Source of the DNA: Prostheceraeus crozeri
Taxonomy: Eukaryota > Platyhelminthes > Polycladida > Euryleptidae
Direction: 5' to 3'
Assembly (NCBI GenBank): GCA_907163375.1
Contig: CAJQUW010010428.1
Span: forward strand, 1-64,000
Length of the DNA: 64,000 bases
How positions within the stretch are numbered: position 1 is the first letter of the stretch; every line of letters begins with the position of its first letter. Below the pieces are notes generated by a model, which was not told the DNA's origin, ran no database searches, and was given only the letters and a program-made list of their open reading frames with translations. The translations under genes were made by a program, and so were the position numbers. Shown here piece by piece: positions 1-9,366 of the stretch.

Positions 1-244
1 AATTGACATTGAATGTCATACCCAGTTTTCAGAACAAACGACGATGATTTTCCAATTGGAAAACGAAATGTGGTGTGTCTTTACATCAAATTTACTTTTT
101 TTTTATCATCACATGCTTCAACTTCTGTTGTACATAAGGAATTACCTACATGAATGAAGCTTTCAACTGTATGGATATAGAAGCGGCATTATATTGATAG
201 CAACTTTTAAGATTCTTCAAAGACTGGTAAATTTTCTTGATGTC

Positions 245-1510
245 GATCGCCATAGAATTGTCACAAAGATGTCCACAAATGTCCACAACCAGCCAACATC
301 GCATGTTCCAAATGTCCTACCAGTCTCATCACAACGCCACACCATTCAGTCCCAAACCACATCACACACACATTCCCACACTACGTCCCAAAGTCCAACA
401 AACACAAGTCCAATGGTCCGCACAAACAAAATCACAAAACCCAAGCACCAATGTCCCACACAATTCCAAGAAGTCCCAAGACAATGTCCAATGTCCCAGT
501 CCCACACATCAACAACAACACAACACCAAATCCAGTCCAAGTCCACCCAAGTCGCCTCCAAGTAGATCGTCACCACTCACAACCCACCATTCCACATTCC
601 AAACAGTCCAAGCTCCCAAAGTCCACACAGTCCAACAGTCCAACATCCAAGTCCTAAATCCAGTCCATCCCAGTCCCACCTCCAAGACCACCACATTCCC
701 CACGCACACATCCCAACCAGTCCAACCTCAATGTCCATCCACAAATCCAGTCCATACACATGCACACAAACCAACATCCAGACAACACAAAGTCACATCA
801 CATCTTGTCCAAAAAGACGCATCAAACCTCAACACCCAAACCAGCAAAAAGTCCAAAAGTCCACAACACCACACACCACCACATGTCCACACAACCAGTC
901 CACCAAAAACAGATGTCGGCAGTCCAAGTCCACTAAGATTCCGTCCCAATCCAAAGAGTCCACCATTTACCACAACTCACAATGTCCACAACCATCCATC
1001 CAAGTCCCCGGATTGTCCACACAGTCCAACAGTCCACATTCCCAAACACACCAACCACCAACAAATCCAACAACATCCATCGCCTCCCACATCCAACACA
1101 AATGTCCAACCACAAATGTCCAAAACGAACACCATGTCCCCAACTACTATCCACACCACCATCCAATGTCCCATACAAAACATATCCAACACAGTCCACA
1201 TCCAGCAATCCACACCATCCAGCTCATCCAACACAAAATACCACCACAAACTACTACTAGATGTCCACACCACCATCCGACAGTCCACCAAGTCCAAACA
1301 CCACACCAAGATGTCCAACCCCACACAGTCCATAACGCACACCAACAAACACATCCACATCTCATGTCTCATTCCCCCACATCAGTCGTCATCATCACAC
1401 ATGTCCAAACCACAAAAGATGTCCCAACAGATCCAACGACCCACCAACATCACAGTCCACGCAAACAAATCATACCAACAGTCGCAAAAATGTCCCCAAC
1501 AGTCGCCAAT
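245..1510. repeat. GTCC-based A/C-rich degenerate array
   Basis: The plus strand is almost all A, C and T. Most G residues sit inside GTCC or GTCCA words spaced roughly 7-15 bases apart. The word spacing is irregular, so this is a degenerate simple-sequence region rather than a clean tandem array. Because T-initial stop codons are scarce, long open frames appear on both strands, and I do not regard them as genes. At about 1510-1535 the array runs into the 3' end of a minus-strand element A gene, whose last residues are read from repeat DNA. Confidence 0.75.
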
Positions 1511-2420
1511 CCACCCACCATTCATCATTAACTGAATCAGCTTTAGTGTGATATTCATGAGAAGCATACACCACACCGCTTCCAATAATAGGTGTATAAT
1601 GTCTTACAAAATGACGCAAGGTTGGAGAGAAATAAACTGTAAGTTTGTCATTATATTTCTGAATAACCAACTTATTTTTGTCCGCCATAATTTTCTCTCC
1701 ATACTTCTTACCCACAGTCTCATTCCATCGTTTTACTAACTCAATAAGTGATAAAGGTTGAACACCACGCTTTTTCAAAATGATGCGTTCTTCGCATTCT
1801 ACAACATCTTCATCAAATATTTTAAATTTGTAATGAAATTTGTTGATTCGATTTGAATAAACTTTTTTAACATTTGCAGTAGCAATTGACGTTAGATGTA
1901 GTCCATGGCCAAAACCGAGATGCGGATAGAATTCATTATCCAACCTCAGTGTAAGACCTTTAGTAAAAGAATGAAAGCGGAGGAACTGTCTCCCACTCCA
2001 ATGATAGATAGTAAACTCATAAGCTTTCTGATTTTTATTCTTCATGATGGAAGTATTACCACTGTTGAATGCCTTAATAATTTTCTCATTCCCAAATGGT
2101 TCATAAGAATCTGATTTTATCTGAATCCATTCATAGTTCCACTTTCCATCTGATGTTAAATTGTATGGGAACTGGAATGCATTATTCATCGTTATTCCAT
2201 CATGGATGCGAGGAGTCAATATCATTTCTTCCAAATCATTCACATTCTGAATATTGCTATCATAGCAAATACTAGAAACGCCAACCTCCCATTCACCTTC
2301 TAAATGTAGTGGGCGATTTAATTCTACTCGATAGTCTGATGGTTTATTTTTGGGAAATTTATTCATAGAAGCATTACTGGGTAAGTAGATTAGAAACGAG
2401 TCCTTATTTTCACTTTCCAT
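1470..2420 (-). CDS. Penton/minor-capsid-type protein, 3' end lost in repeat
   Basis: The start is placed at the internal methionine beginning MESEN, because the ten residues before it look like leader sequence. Near residues 30-45 it carries an N-x-P-L-x-L-x-G-x-WEVGV pattern, shared with the next gene at 2460-3856. This pattern is typical of a virion protein family common in invertebrate Polinton/adintovirus-like elements; I infer a penton-like or minor capsid role. The C-terminal 15 or so residues are encoded by the adjoining GTCC array, so the natural end is probably missing. It lies downstream of the split penton-like gene in the same orientation, and a late structural role fits its place beside the protease and capsid genes. 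Confidence 0.5.
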   Translation of the reverse strand: MESENKDSFLIYLPSNASMNKFPKNKPSDYRVELNRPLHLEGEWEVGVSSICYDSNIQNVNDLEEMILTPRIHDGITMNNAFQFPYNLTSDGKWNYEWIQIKSDSYEPFGNEKIIKAFNSGNTSIMKNKNQKAYEFTIYHWSGRQFLRFHSFTKGLTLRLDNEFYPHLGFGHGLHLTSIATANVKKVYSNRINKFHYKFKIFDEDVVECEERIILKKRGVQPLSLIELVKRWNETVGKKYGEKIMADKNKLVIQKYNDKLTVYFSPTLRHFVRHYTPIIGSGVVYASHEYHTKADSVNDEWWVDWRLLGTFLRLLV

Positions 2421-2459
2421 ATTATTCACATTGGAAAAATATATTAGCATACTTTTGCA

Positions 2460-3856
2460 TTAACTCTTCATTCGGAAATGGAGTGTGATACTTGTCACAG
2501 CATCTTTATGAAAAGGAATCAACGCACCAGCATCGTCATAAATGGCAATATCAATTTGTGGGATGTAGTTTGATTTCAGCTTTGTATAATGCACTTTCTT
2601 GAAAGTATGCTCAGATAAAATACTGCAGCTTTTTGGCTGGTATGGTATCATTGCTAGCAATGGAGCTTCAACGTCTCCCACACGTACATCTTCACCAATA
2701 TTGGAATATATCTGAAAATAGTTAATACGACGCGATATCGACATGTCTGCGCTAGCTTTGGTTACAGTACCACTTTTAAAGATATTTTGGTCAAAACCCA
2801 AAATGTCCATTAGAGTTTTATCCATAATTAGTTCAATACCTTTTCCACTTATAGTGAGAGACAAACACCTTCTTTTTCAGAAAATGAAATATGTTGCTCA
2901 TTAATCACTTCATTTAAATAATCTACAACCAATTTAACCGAAGTAATAATGCGAGGCATCAACACTCTTGTTTCATGTAAGATACCACCTAAAGGCTCTA
3001 CACACTTTCTGTATAAAGATACGGTCCACTCTGTATCAAATTGATTTGACCTTTCACATGGTAAATGTTGCATATCAGATTTTCCATGAACAGCTGCAGA
3101 ACGATGTCGTAAGAACTGATGAAAATCTTTTGAACAAACTAATACTAGATCATCATCATTTAATTTACTTATTGCAATATGATTAGATGATTTGATATAA
3201 GTCAATGTTGCCACTTGTTTACCATCAACTCGAAGGAGATAATTAAATTTCTTCAATAATGTTTCAGGAGTCATGTTTGTCTTTCTTGGCTTAATCACAA
3301 TCTTCTTTACCAACGTCTTCTCACTTCTTGGAATAAGATCTACATAATAAGCTTCCTCTCGATATATTAACTGTTTGTGACCACTTATGTGGTAATTAAC
3401 GTTAAAATTATCATAGCTTGTTAAGGCGCTAGCGAGGTAACCTAAATCATTTCTTAAACTTGGACTTAAACCAACAATCCAATCTTTCTCAACTACATGA
3501 TGTACATAAGTATAATCATCATTGTGCGGAGTAAATTGGACAATATGTTTACACGCTTTATTCAAGAAATCATATATAAACTTTTTACATGATAAGAGAT
3601 CTTTCTTTGGCCACTGTGGAATGTATACTCGGCACCCCTTTTCACATTGGTAAGCAGCTGTACGTCTCATATTAATAGTCATCACCTCATGATCAAAAGT
3701 ATAGACACAGTTGCTATAAACAAGTTGAGTGACACCCACTTCCCAATTTCCATTTAGCTGTTGTGCATGATCAATGGGAGTAGAAAAGAGTGCGGCTCGA
3801 TTACTAGCAAATCTCTTTGTAGCCGCATTGCTAAGCAAAATATGATAAAACGACAT
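2460..3856 (-). pseudogene. Penton-like virion protein split by a -1 frame change
   Basis: Two overlapping frames cover what looks like one protein of about 465 residues. The first part (2849-3856) has the NGNWEVGV pattern near residues 35-42. The second part (2460-2864) is open but lacks an upstream ATG; its first ATG is at 2825. It ends in a pattern (GDVEAPLLA, then IDIAIYDDAGALIPF, then LHFR) that I associate with the C-terminal jelly-roll-like part of the same family. The frame change falls in a window of about 35 nt (2849-2884) containing a short A-run. A one-base indel is the simplest explanation. Programmed frameshifting or two separate genes remain possible. Confidence 0.5.
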
Positions 3857-3891
3857 TTTTATATTGCTGATCAGCGGCTTTGCATAACATC

Positions 3892-4248
3892 ATGAAGACT
3901 TGGGTTTTGGACTCTCTACAATATATCAGAGTTGATCGTGATGGAAACGTACACTTCAAAAATTCTCATGGTCATACATCAAGAGGTATTACATTAACAT
4001 GGCGACAATTTGTCAACCTCAATGATATCATGAGGGATTTGGAATATTTTGAAACATTAATATTCATTTCCTTGGGTGATCAAGTTTGGCTTCAACATTA
4101 CAGAAATGAAATTCAAATCTGCCATTCTCATTCCACAAACTGTTTCTCATTTCGCAAATACAATTGGGAGAAGTATAGAAGATACATACATCGCTCCATC
4201 ATGACATTTATTCGTCGTGATTTCATCGCCCTACTATGCAAATCTTAA
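3892..4248 (+). CDS. Small conserved element A protein (LDSL family)
   Basis: This 118-residue product starts at MKTW; the four codons before it are probably not used. I do not recognise a catalytic domain. Visible features are an LDSLQ-I-x-x-D-x-x-GNV-x-FK block near the N-terminus, a TWRQF block near residue 40, a W/Y-rich centre, and a basic C-terminus with SF-x-x-YNWEKY. It is divergently placed from the penton-like gene, with only about 35 bp between the two starts. A shorter tandem paralogue follows at 4271. Similar small proteins seem recurrent in this element type, but the function is unknown. Confidence 0.5.
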   Translation: MKTWVLDSLQYIRVDRDGNVHFKNSHGHTSRGITLTWRQFVNLNDIMRDLEYFETLIFISLGDQVWLQHYRNEIQICHSHSTNCFSFRKYNWEKYRRYIHRSIMTFIRRDFIALLCKS

Positions 4249-4270
4249 TCAGACATGACTACCACGCACC

Positions 4271-4486
4271 ATGAGTTGGAAATTAGATTCCCTACAACGT
4301 ATTGAAACGGATCATGATCGAAACGTCTATTTCAAAGATTCAACTGGAAATGTGAGAAGAGAGTTTGCTTTATCTTATCGTCATTTTCAATCTCTACATC
4401 ATATCATGAAGGATTTGAAATACTTCTATATGAAAAGACATTCACGTATTGGAAATCGCATCTGGTTGCGCGTCAACAATCGGTGA
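4271..4486 (+). CDS. Truncated tandem paralogue of the LDSL-family protein
   Basis: The 71-residue frame repeats the first half of the preceding gene: MSWKLDSLQRI, a GNV-like block, RHFQSL in place of RQFVNL, then an early stop. DNA similarity to the upstream gene continues past the stop into the segment carrying the TATA box of the TBP-like gene. This suggests a duplication of about 380 bp. It may be a decaying copy rather than a functional gene. Confidence 0.4.
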   Translation: MSWKLDSLQRIETDHDRNVYFKDSTGNVRREFALSYRHFQSLHHIMKDLKYFYMKRHSRIGNRIWLRVNNR

Positions 4487-4549
4487 ATTCAACTCTATCA
4501 TTCCCAACTTCATACTAACTTCACATTTCATCAAGGTAGTTGGGAAAAG

Positions 4550-4557
4550 TATAAAAG
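4550..4557 (+). promoter_or_regulatory. TATA box (TATAAAAG) for TBP-like gene
   Basis: A canonical TATAAAAG lies 36 bp upstream of the ATG at 4593. The aligned position in the upstream duplicate (about 4171-4180) reads TATAGAAG inside coding sequence. This box therefore seems to have arisen in a duplicated gene tail. Confidence 0.5.
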
Positions 4558-4592
4558 GAAGGTACATCGCTCAATTTACTCATTCTTTCATC

Positions 4593-5141
4593 ATGAAGCG
4601 TCATCGCTACACCATCGTCAACATTCTCCGTCGCTTCAGACTACTCTACACCAAAATCGATCTCACAACATTACACCAACACCTTCCAAACAGCAAGTAT
4701 TACCCGGGCCGACCTCAAATGTTAGTGGTGAAGATGAACAATTCACGGAATCTTCAACTCTTCCCAAATGGGACTGTACAGATTCTCGGCGCCCTTTCTC
4801 ATTCATCGGCGCAGTCAATGCGCTTAGAGCTACAAAGACTACTACGTCGGATATGGAAGAGGGAGAGGTGTGTGATGTCGAATCTGACTGTGGACAATAT
4901 GGTGATCTCTACTCAATTGAGTGACAGTCTATCATTTTTGAAGATTCGTACCAGCAGTTACAATTTGTGTTATGAACCCGAACTTTTTCCTGCAGCTCTC
5001 ATTAGTTGTTGGTTACCTGTGCATGTGGCAATCTTTCATAATAGTAAAGTGATCATTACTGGACTAAAATCTCATGTACAAGCAAATGTGATCCTAGACT
5101 ATCTCATTGAGTATGTACGCACCCAGCGGATTGTAAAATAA
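4593..5141 (+). CDS. TATA-binding-protein-like protein
   Basis: The 182-residue product has two imperfect repeats like the TBP saddle. Repeat one is near residues 37-85 and contains LFPNGTVQILGA, matching the F-x-x-GK-x-V-x-TGA strand pair. Repeat two is near 95-175 and contains YEPELFPA followed by IFHNSKVIITG. YEPELFP is a hallmark of TBP. I chose the ATG at 4593 because it follows a TATA box; the frame is open further upstream but without similarity. The gene runs opposite to the capsid genes and converges on the protease. It may redirect transcription to element promoters. DNA binding is inferred; several DNA-contacting residues of cellular TBP are not obviously kept. Confidence 0.72.
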   Translation: MKRHRYTIVNILRRFRLLYTKIDLTTLHQHLPNSKYYPGRPQMLVVKMNNSRNLQLFPNGTVQILGALSHSSAQSMRLELQRLLRRIWKRERCVMSNLTVDNMVISTQLSDSLSFLKIRTSSYNLCYEPELFPAALISCWLPVHVAIFHNSKVIITGLKSHVQANVILDYLIEYVRTQRIVK

Positions 5142-5167
5142 AAAACAATTTTTCCAACATGATGTTT

Positions 5168-5629
5168 TTATTTCAAATCATGATAGAACTTACAAATCAT
5201 TTTTTCATTAGAGGATGGATTACATGAAAAGTTTTGAATAACAGATACAAATCGAGATACATGTAAACGTTTTAAGATGAAGTACAGTACAAAAGCACCA
5301 CACGTTGATGAAAGTGGATGTTGTAGTATGCGTTCATTTCGCTGATATTGACGCGTATGTTTTCTCAACCACTGCTGTGTTGGTATATTTGGAGGTTGAG
5401 CAAGAGAGTCAAATAGGTCACCACGTTGGTCTTCTCCAATAAAGATCGCTTTCCAATGCTCACCGCCTAAATTCTGCGAATGAGTGTTTAGCACAATAAA
5501 GATGGGATAGTGATTTACTGCAGGTGGTAAGGTATCGAGTGAATAGACATTATCGAAAGCTTTCAACGTCGCTTCGTCTGCATTACGCTGCACTTTAGTC
5601 TTAATATCGTCAGCAGTCAACCAACTCAT
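5168..5629 (-). CDS. Adenain-like cysteine protease (virion maturation)
   Basis: The 153-residue protein matches the C5 (adenain) / Ulp1-like protease layout. Histidine 58 lies in GEHWKA, aspartate 74 in DLFDSLAQPP, and cysteine 110 in SSTCGAFVLYF, with a candidate oxyanion glutamine at 103. In Polinton and adintovirus elements this enzyme matures capsid and core proteins. Its ATG overlaps the stop codon of the capsid gene (TAATG), a compact virus-like arrangement. The frame is intact with all catalytic positions present. Confidence 0.88.
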   Translation of the reverse strand: MSWLTADDIKTKVQRNADEATLKAFDNVYSLDTLPPAVNHYPIFIVLNTHSQNLGGEHWKAIFIGEDQRGDLFDSLAQPPNIPTQQWLRKHTRQYQRNERILQHPLSSTCGAFVLYFILKRLHVSRFVSVIQNFSCNPSSNEKMICKFYHDLK

Positions 5630-6906
5630 TAACGATTATACTGAAGAATCACGTCACGATACTTTGTAATTTCAATATTTGAATCGAAGACTGCATAAAT
5701 TAATACATTGATCGTCTCAGGTAGTGTTCTTTTGAACGTCAAATCCAAACGAATATTATGAGGCACGTTCGCTTGACGATAGGGTGCACTAATATCGCTG
5801 TCAGCAGTCAAATCAAATGCATAAATAGTATATCCACTCTTAAACTCTTTCATAGTAAGTCCGTTGGTGTCATCCGTATTGTAAAAGCCAAAGACATCCA
5901 TAAAATCAACATAACTGCGCATAAATTGATCCGCAGCAAAATCTGGTTTGTAGGGTGGACCAGGATGACTCACACCATTTACACGTAAAGCAATTTCACT
6001 TAACTGATTGTGTTTAAAATTGAAAGGATTCTTCTTTATATTACCATTAAATGCATCATTTTCAACCATTGCCACCATGAGGAGCTTCGGTGCTTCCGAT
6101 GGAAAGAGGCCATCTTTCATGAAACTCTTTTGATCTTTCGGAATTGTAAAGGTGAGAAGCTTTGTATGCTGAACGGGGTAAATGGCATTTTGGCGGTTAA
6201 GACCTTCAGCATGTCCTCTAATGACACTTGGATTCGGTACTACTCGACGAATGTAAAGTGCAATATCTTCCACATGAATTCTAAAATTGTCAACTTTACC
6301 AAATGCATTCAGCGCAAATTCAGGCTTATTCAATGTCAGCTTGAGTCGCATGCTGGTATTACAGAGTAAAAACTTTGACTGTCTAAAGAAGTCTAAATTC
6401 AGCGGACCATATAGCTGACATACTTTACTATCTTTAATCATAGCAGATCGCTTTACAAAGCCACTGTTTGTTTCAACATCAAATTTTCCTGCTTCATCTC
6501 TGTACCATCCCATGGCTTTCATATGACTTTTTTGTGCTGCTGGATGAAACTGTGATACATGATTGAAATATGATTTATAGGGATAATCGCTTTGACCACC
6601 TTCCACCTGCTGCTCTCCAATCGTTAGAGAAACATCGCGAAGTAATGTAGTCAATGGTAAATTGTTCAGCCCAACTTTATGTGTATCGTCAATAGCAGTT
6701 CCATCTGCTTGCTGAATTCTAAACCTCAAATCAACCATCGCATAACTCAAATCTATGTAGTCATCACTACAACCAGGAATAACAAATTCAATGGGGCCAG
6801 CATTCTCAGCTGTTCGAGGATGATAATCTACAATACTTGAACTAAGAATATCTGTCTGTATGGCTTGTTGATCAAACAAACAAAAACCGGAAGTTTTACA
6901 CTCCAT
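5629..6906 (-). CDS. Major capsid protein, F54H12.2-like
   Basis: This 425-residue protein resembles the invertebrate family often annotated F54H12.2-like, which corresponds to the double-jelly-roll capsid protein of adintovirus-like Polintons. Supporting points are length, position directly upstream of the protease, and the C-terminal block near residues 365-400 (GYTIYAFDLTADSD) that aligns by eye with the FCFDLSAQSED block of the element C capsid protein. It would assemble the icosahedral shell. The frame is fully open although neighbouring A genes carry stops. Confidence is high for the family and moderate for the exact capsid role. Confidence 0.8.
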   Translation of the reverse strand: MECKTSGFCLFDQQAIQTDILSSSIVDYHPRTAENAGPIEFVIPGCSDDYIDLSYAMVDLRFRIQQADGTAIDDTHKVGLNNLPLTTLLRDVSLTIGEQQVEGGQSDYPYKSYFNHVSQFHPAAQKSHMKAMGWYRDEAGKFDVETNSGFVKRSAMIKDSKVCQLYGPLNLDFFRQSKFLLCNTSMRLKLTLNKPEFALNAFGKVDNFRIHVEDIALYIRRVVPNPSVIRGHAEGLNRQNAIYPVQHTKLLTFTIPKDQKSFMKDGLFPSEAPKLLMVAMVENDAFNGNIKKNPFNFKHNQLSEIALRVNGVSHPGPPYKPDFAADQFMRSYVDFMDVFGFYNTDDTNGLTMKEFKSGYTIYAFDLTADSDISAPYRQANVPHNIRLDLTFKRTLPETINVLIYAVFDSNIEITKYRDVILQYNR

Positions 6907-6908
6907 GA

Positions 6909-7364
6909 TTAGAAGTTATAGCAGCGTCGTCGTTTAGCGCCTGATGAATGATTAGAGCCTCTGCGACGTTTGCGTGAATGCCTTTTGACTGAAGATCGCA
7001 CCTTACCAGCTCCGCGATGTTTCCTCCTTCCTTTATTCATTCGTTTAGGTGATTTCTTTCCTTGAGTAATACCAGCAAAGGTCTGCTTCAATGTTTTTAA
7101 ACCGCGTTCCCTCCCACGATTCAACAAACTGCTCTTAAAACTTCTACCTCTGGAAAGATCACTAGCAACATCACCAGCAAAGCCAACGGCATTACTTAAA
7201 ACATTTCGTTTTAAAGATCTACCGACATTGGATATGAGAGGTGCTACAACAGATTTCAGTGCACCAAGTATGCTACCTCCACGTTGGCGGCGAGCGCCGA
7301 TGTAAATTTGTCCTCCACCACTTACATAGGAGGGTCGTGAATAAAATGAGGCAGTTGGATTCAT
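6909..7364 (-). CDS. Basic, Gly/Arg-rich core-like protein
   Basis: The 151-residue protein has a Gly-rich N-terminus (SGGGQIYIGARRQRGGS), a weakly hydrophobic middle, and a strongly basic C-terminus with RKRRRGS and AKRRRC clusters that could act as nuclear localisation or DNA-binding segments. Position immediately upstream of the capsid gene, with a 2-bp gap, and the composition suggest a virion core protein comparable to adenovirus pVII or pX. GG-containing sites could be cut by the neighbouring protease. This is inference from composition and context only. Confidence 0.55.
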   Translation of the reverse strand: MNPTASFYSRPSYVSGGGQIYIGARRQRGGSILGALKSVVAPLISNVGRSLKRNVLSNAVGFAGDVASDLSRGRSFKSSLLNRGRERGLKTLKQTFAGITQGKKSPKRMNKGRRKHRGAGKVRSSVKRHSRKRRRGSNHSSGAKRRRCYNF

Positions 7365-7405
7365 AGCTCAAACCCTAAACATTGTTAGTTACAACTTTGC
7401 ATGAA

Positions 7406-8494
7406 TCACTGTCGATCACTTAGATGAAAGATGTCGGCACGACGCATCCAAGAGTTCATACTTGAAGGATAACCAGTCCATTTAACAAGACACCATTCTT
7501 CACCTTGGCGTTTTTTACATCGAATGATTTTCTCTAGCAAATATGTTTCACTTTCAGTGACTACCTCAATCTCATCGCAGTAAAAGCTACCCTCAATTTC
7601 TTCATTATCGTAATCTTTCAACTTGTAGGTGGTCGGAGGGTCTTTTTGATTAATCCTTGATACTGTAAATACCTCCTCTGTCCAATTCGGAAGGTACCCT
7701 TTAGCAAAAACACTTTTCACTTTTGAGATACGAACTTTATCACCAATTTTCACATCACTTTTCACATGAGTGCGTTTACGTTGGAGTGATTCGCGCACTT
7801 TATCTACATTGTCAGCATTTACATCTACTGGTCTGAGTCCAATAGAACGATGGATAGAGTGATTGTAGGCATGGAGTGTATCTTGTAGAACCTTTGTCCA
7901 ATTTTGTGTCAAGTTGGCAGTAAAATGTCGCCACAAGCGATTTTTTAATGTGCGATTAAAACGTTCAACGAGGGCAGCTTTATAAGCACTCTTTACACTA
8001 AACAACTCAATGTCATGCCTCTCAAATAATCTTCTCACATGCTGATTTTCAAACTCTTTTCCTTGATCACTCTGAATTCCTTTTGGAATGCGACCTTCTC
8101 GAAAAATTGTTTGGAATGCTTTTGCTACTCCTTTCCCTTCTTTAGTTTTTAAAGGTTGAGCTCACGCATAACGCGAGAAAATATCAATGACGGTTAAAAT
8201 AAAATTATTGCCCGAGTTATGTTTTGAAATGGAGGCGACATCACACAAATCTGCTTGCCACTGTTCATTGATGTCATGAACAATATAATGGCGGGTGCGG
8301 TACTTCTTTTTCGCTTGTTTGTGGAGTGTATAGGTAGCCTGACCCTTTAACCATCGTTTCACTTGTGATTGTGGAAGACCACTCGCTTTTGATAATTTCT
8401 TGATAGATGCAAATCCTGCCGGATGTTTTACATCATAATAGATTGATTTCAAACGTTCAGTCGATGACGACTGACTCTTTTTCCTCCTTCTCAT
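7406..8494 (-). pseudogene. Chromodomain integrase (rve), one in-frame stop
   Basis: The frame holds a Polinton/retroviral-type DDE integrase. The first catalytic aspartate is in QADLCD and the second in the SDQG block. The glutamate is in LVERFNRTLKN, followed by an SH3-like segment (KIGDKVRISK) and a C-terminal chromodomain (WCLVKWTGYPSS). I place the start at 8494 (MRRRKK), which overlaps the Cys-rich gene by 38 bp in another frame. A TGA at 8162-8164 interrupts the core between the first and second aspartates, so the copy is disabled. The same frame resumes directly afterwards, indicating a single point mutation. Confidence 0.85.
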
Positions 8495-8672
8495 CTTTTT
8501 GCTTTCTTGCCTTTCTACATTTACAACAACTGCAGCATTTAGCTTTAGCGGTTTTGCGATCGTGTTCACATTGCTTAGGGGTTTCATTGTGAGAGCTGGC
8601 ACAGCAAGTGCAAGTGACAACGACATTCACCTCTGGCGGCTCATTACATGGCAAGCAACACATCTGCTTCAT
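8457..8672 (-). CDS. Small Cys-rich protein
   Basis: The 71-residue product has about 13 cysteines in CC and CxC clusters (CCLPC, CTCCASS, CCSCCKC) and a Lys/Glu-rich tail. The element B homologue at 29080 keeps the cysteine pattern despite substitutions, which supports a real gene rather than a shadow of the integrase. It starts 1 bp after the stop of the upstream gene and overlaps the integrase start. It probably binds metal; the function is unknown. Confidence 0.6.
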   Translation of the reverse strand: MKQMCCLPCNEPPEVNVVVTCTCCASSHNETPKQCEHDRKTAKAKCCSCCKCRKARKQKDEKEEKESVVID

Positions 8673-8673
8673 A

Positions 8674-9366
8674 TTAATAGTCTGAGAACATGTATTTCCT
8701 AGGAGGAGCTGTTTTACGTTTTCTTTTTACTAGTTTTAGTGGCGATGTAGATCTACGTCGAGTTCTTCCTCTTGTTTGCTTAGTGAGTGTGGGAGGGGAT
8801 GTAGCAGGTGACGCCTTAAACCAATTTGTTGGCATTTTCATCGTCTGAAGCATTGGAGCAGTAGCCACTGTTGAATCAAGTTCTTTCAATGTCTCATTAT
8901 TCAAAGCAAATTTTGGTACATTATGCTTTTTCAATAGTTTAAGAAAGTATGACCAACCAGGTGGAACATAGCCCTGACGGCGCTTTCTACGTGTCGCATA
9001 CTGAATCAAGTCTTCATAACGTGAAGCATCAATCACTTTATTTTCATCTGTAATGATTTCTCCTCTATCATTTACATTGAGATGGGGTTCAATACTGTTG
9101 AAAAGAGATATGGCATGTGCGCGAGATGCTAAAGGTGTAGCAGTCGATACAGAGTCACGCATCTTATTCTTCAAGTTTTTCAATTGCTCAACAGTTTCCG
9201 ATTGTAATAATACAGCACGATGTGGATCTTTGATGTGAACATTTTGCTGATAATCTATTTCTTTCCTATACATTTGATTTGCAAGAGGTTGCTTTACTTG
9301 CTGCATGGCAGTCAATTGTACATATTCATCTTGAGGAATAACAATCATGTGAGAATAAGAACTCAT
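8674..9366 (-). CDS. Conserved element protein of unknown function
   Basis: The 230-residue protein has no domain I can name. It contains a helical N-terminal half, a central block YEDLIQYATRRKR, then PPGWSYFLKLLKKHNVP, a basic Ser/Arg-rich segment and a C-terminal KYMFSDY. The element B copies preserve the ends and the central block, so it is a lineage-specific conserved gene. Its ATG overlaps the ATPase stop by 4 bp. Position between ATPase and integrase suggests a role in DNA packaging or in the virion, but this is a guess. Confidence 0.55.
   Translation of the reverse strand: MSSYSHMIVIPQDEYVQLTAMQQVKQPLANQMYRKEIDYQQNVHIKDPHRAVLLQSETVEQLKNLKNKMRDSVSTATPLASRAHAISLFNSIEPHLNVNDRGEIITDENKVIDASRYEDLIQYATRRKRRQGYVPPGWSYFLKLLKKHNVPKFALNNETLKELDSTVATAPMLQTMKMPTNWFKASPATSPPTLTKQTRGRTRRRSTSPLKLVKRKRKTAPPRKYMFSDY

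Noticed and set aside
194..1535. Long ORFs on both strands in the GTCC region (up to 432 codons)
   Set aside because: Composition lacks stop words in most frames; the proteins are His/Pro/Ser/Thr-Gln low complexity with no domain and several frames are open at once.
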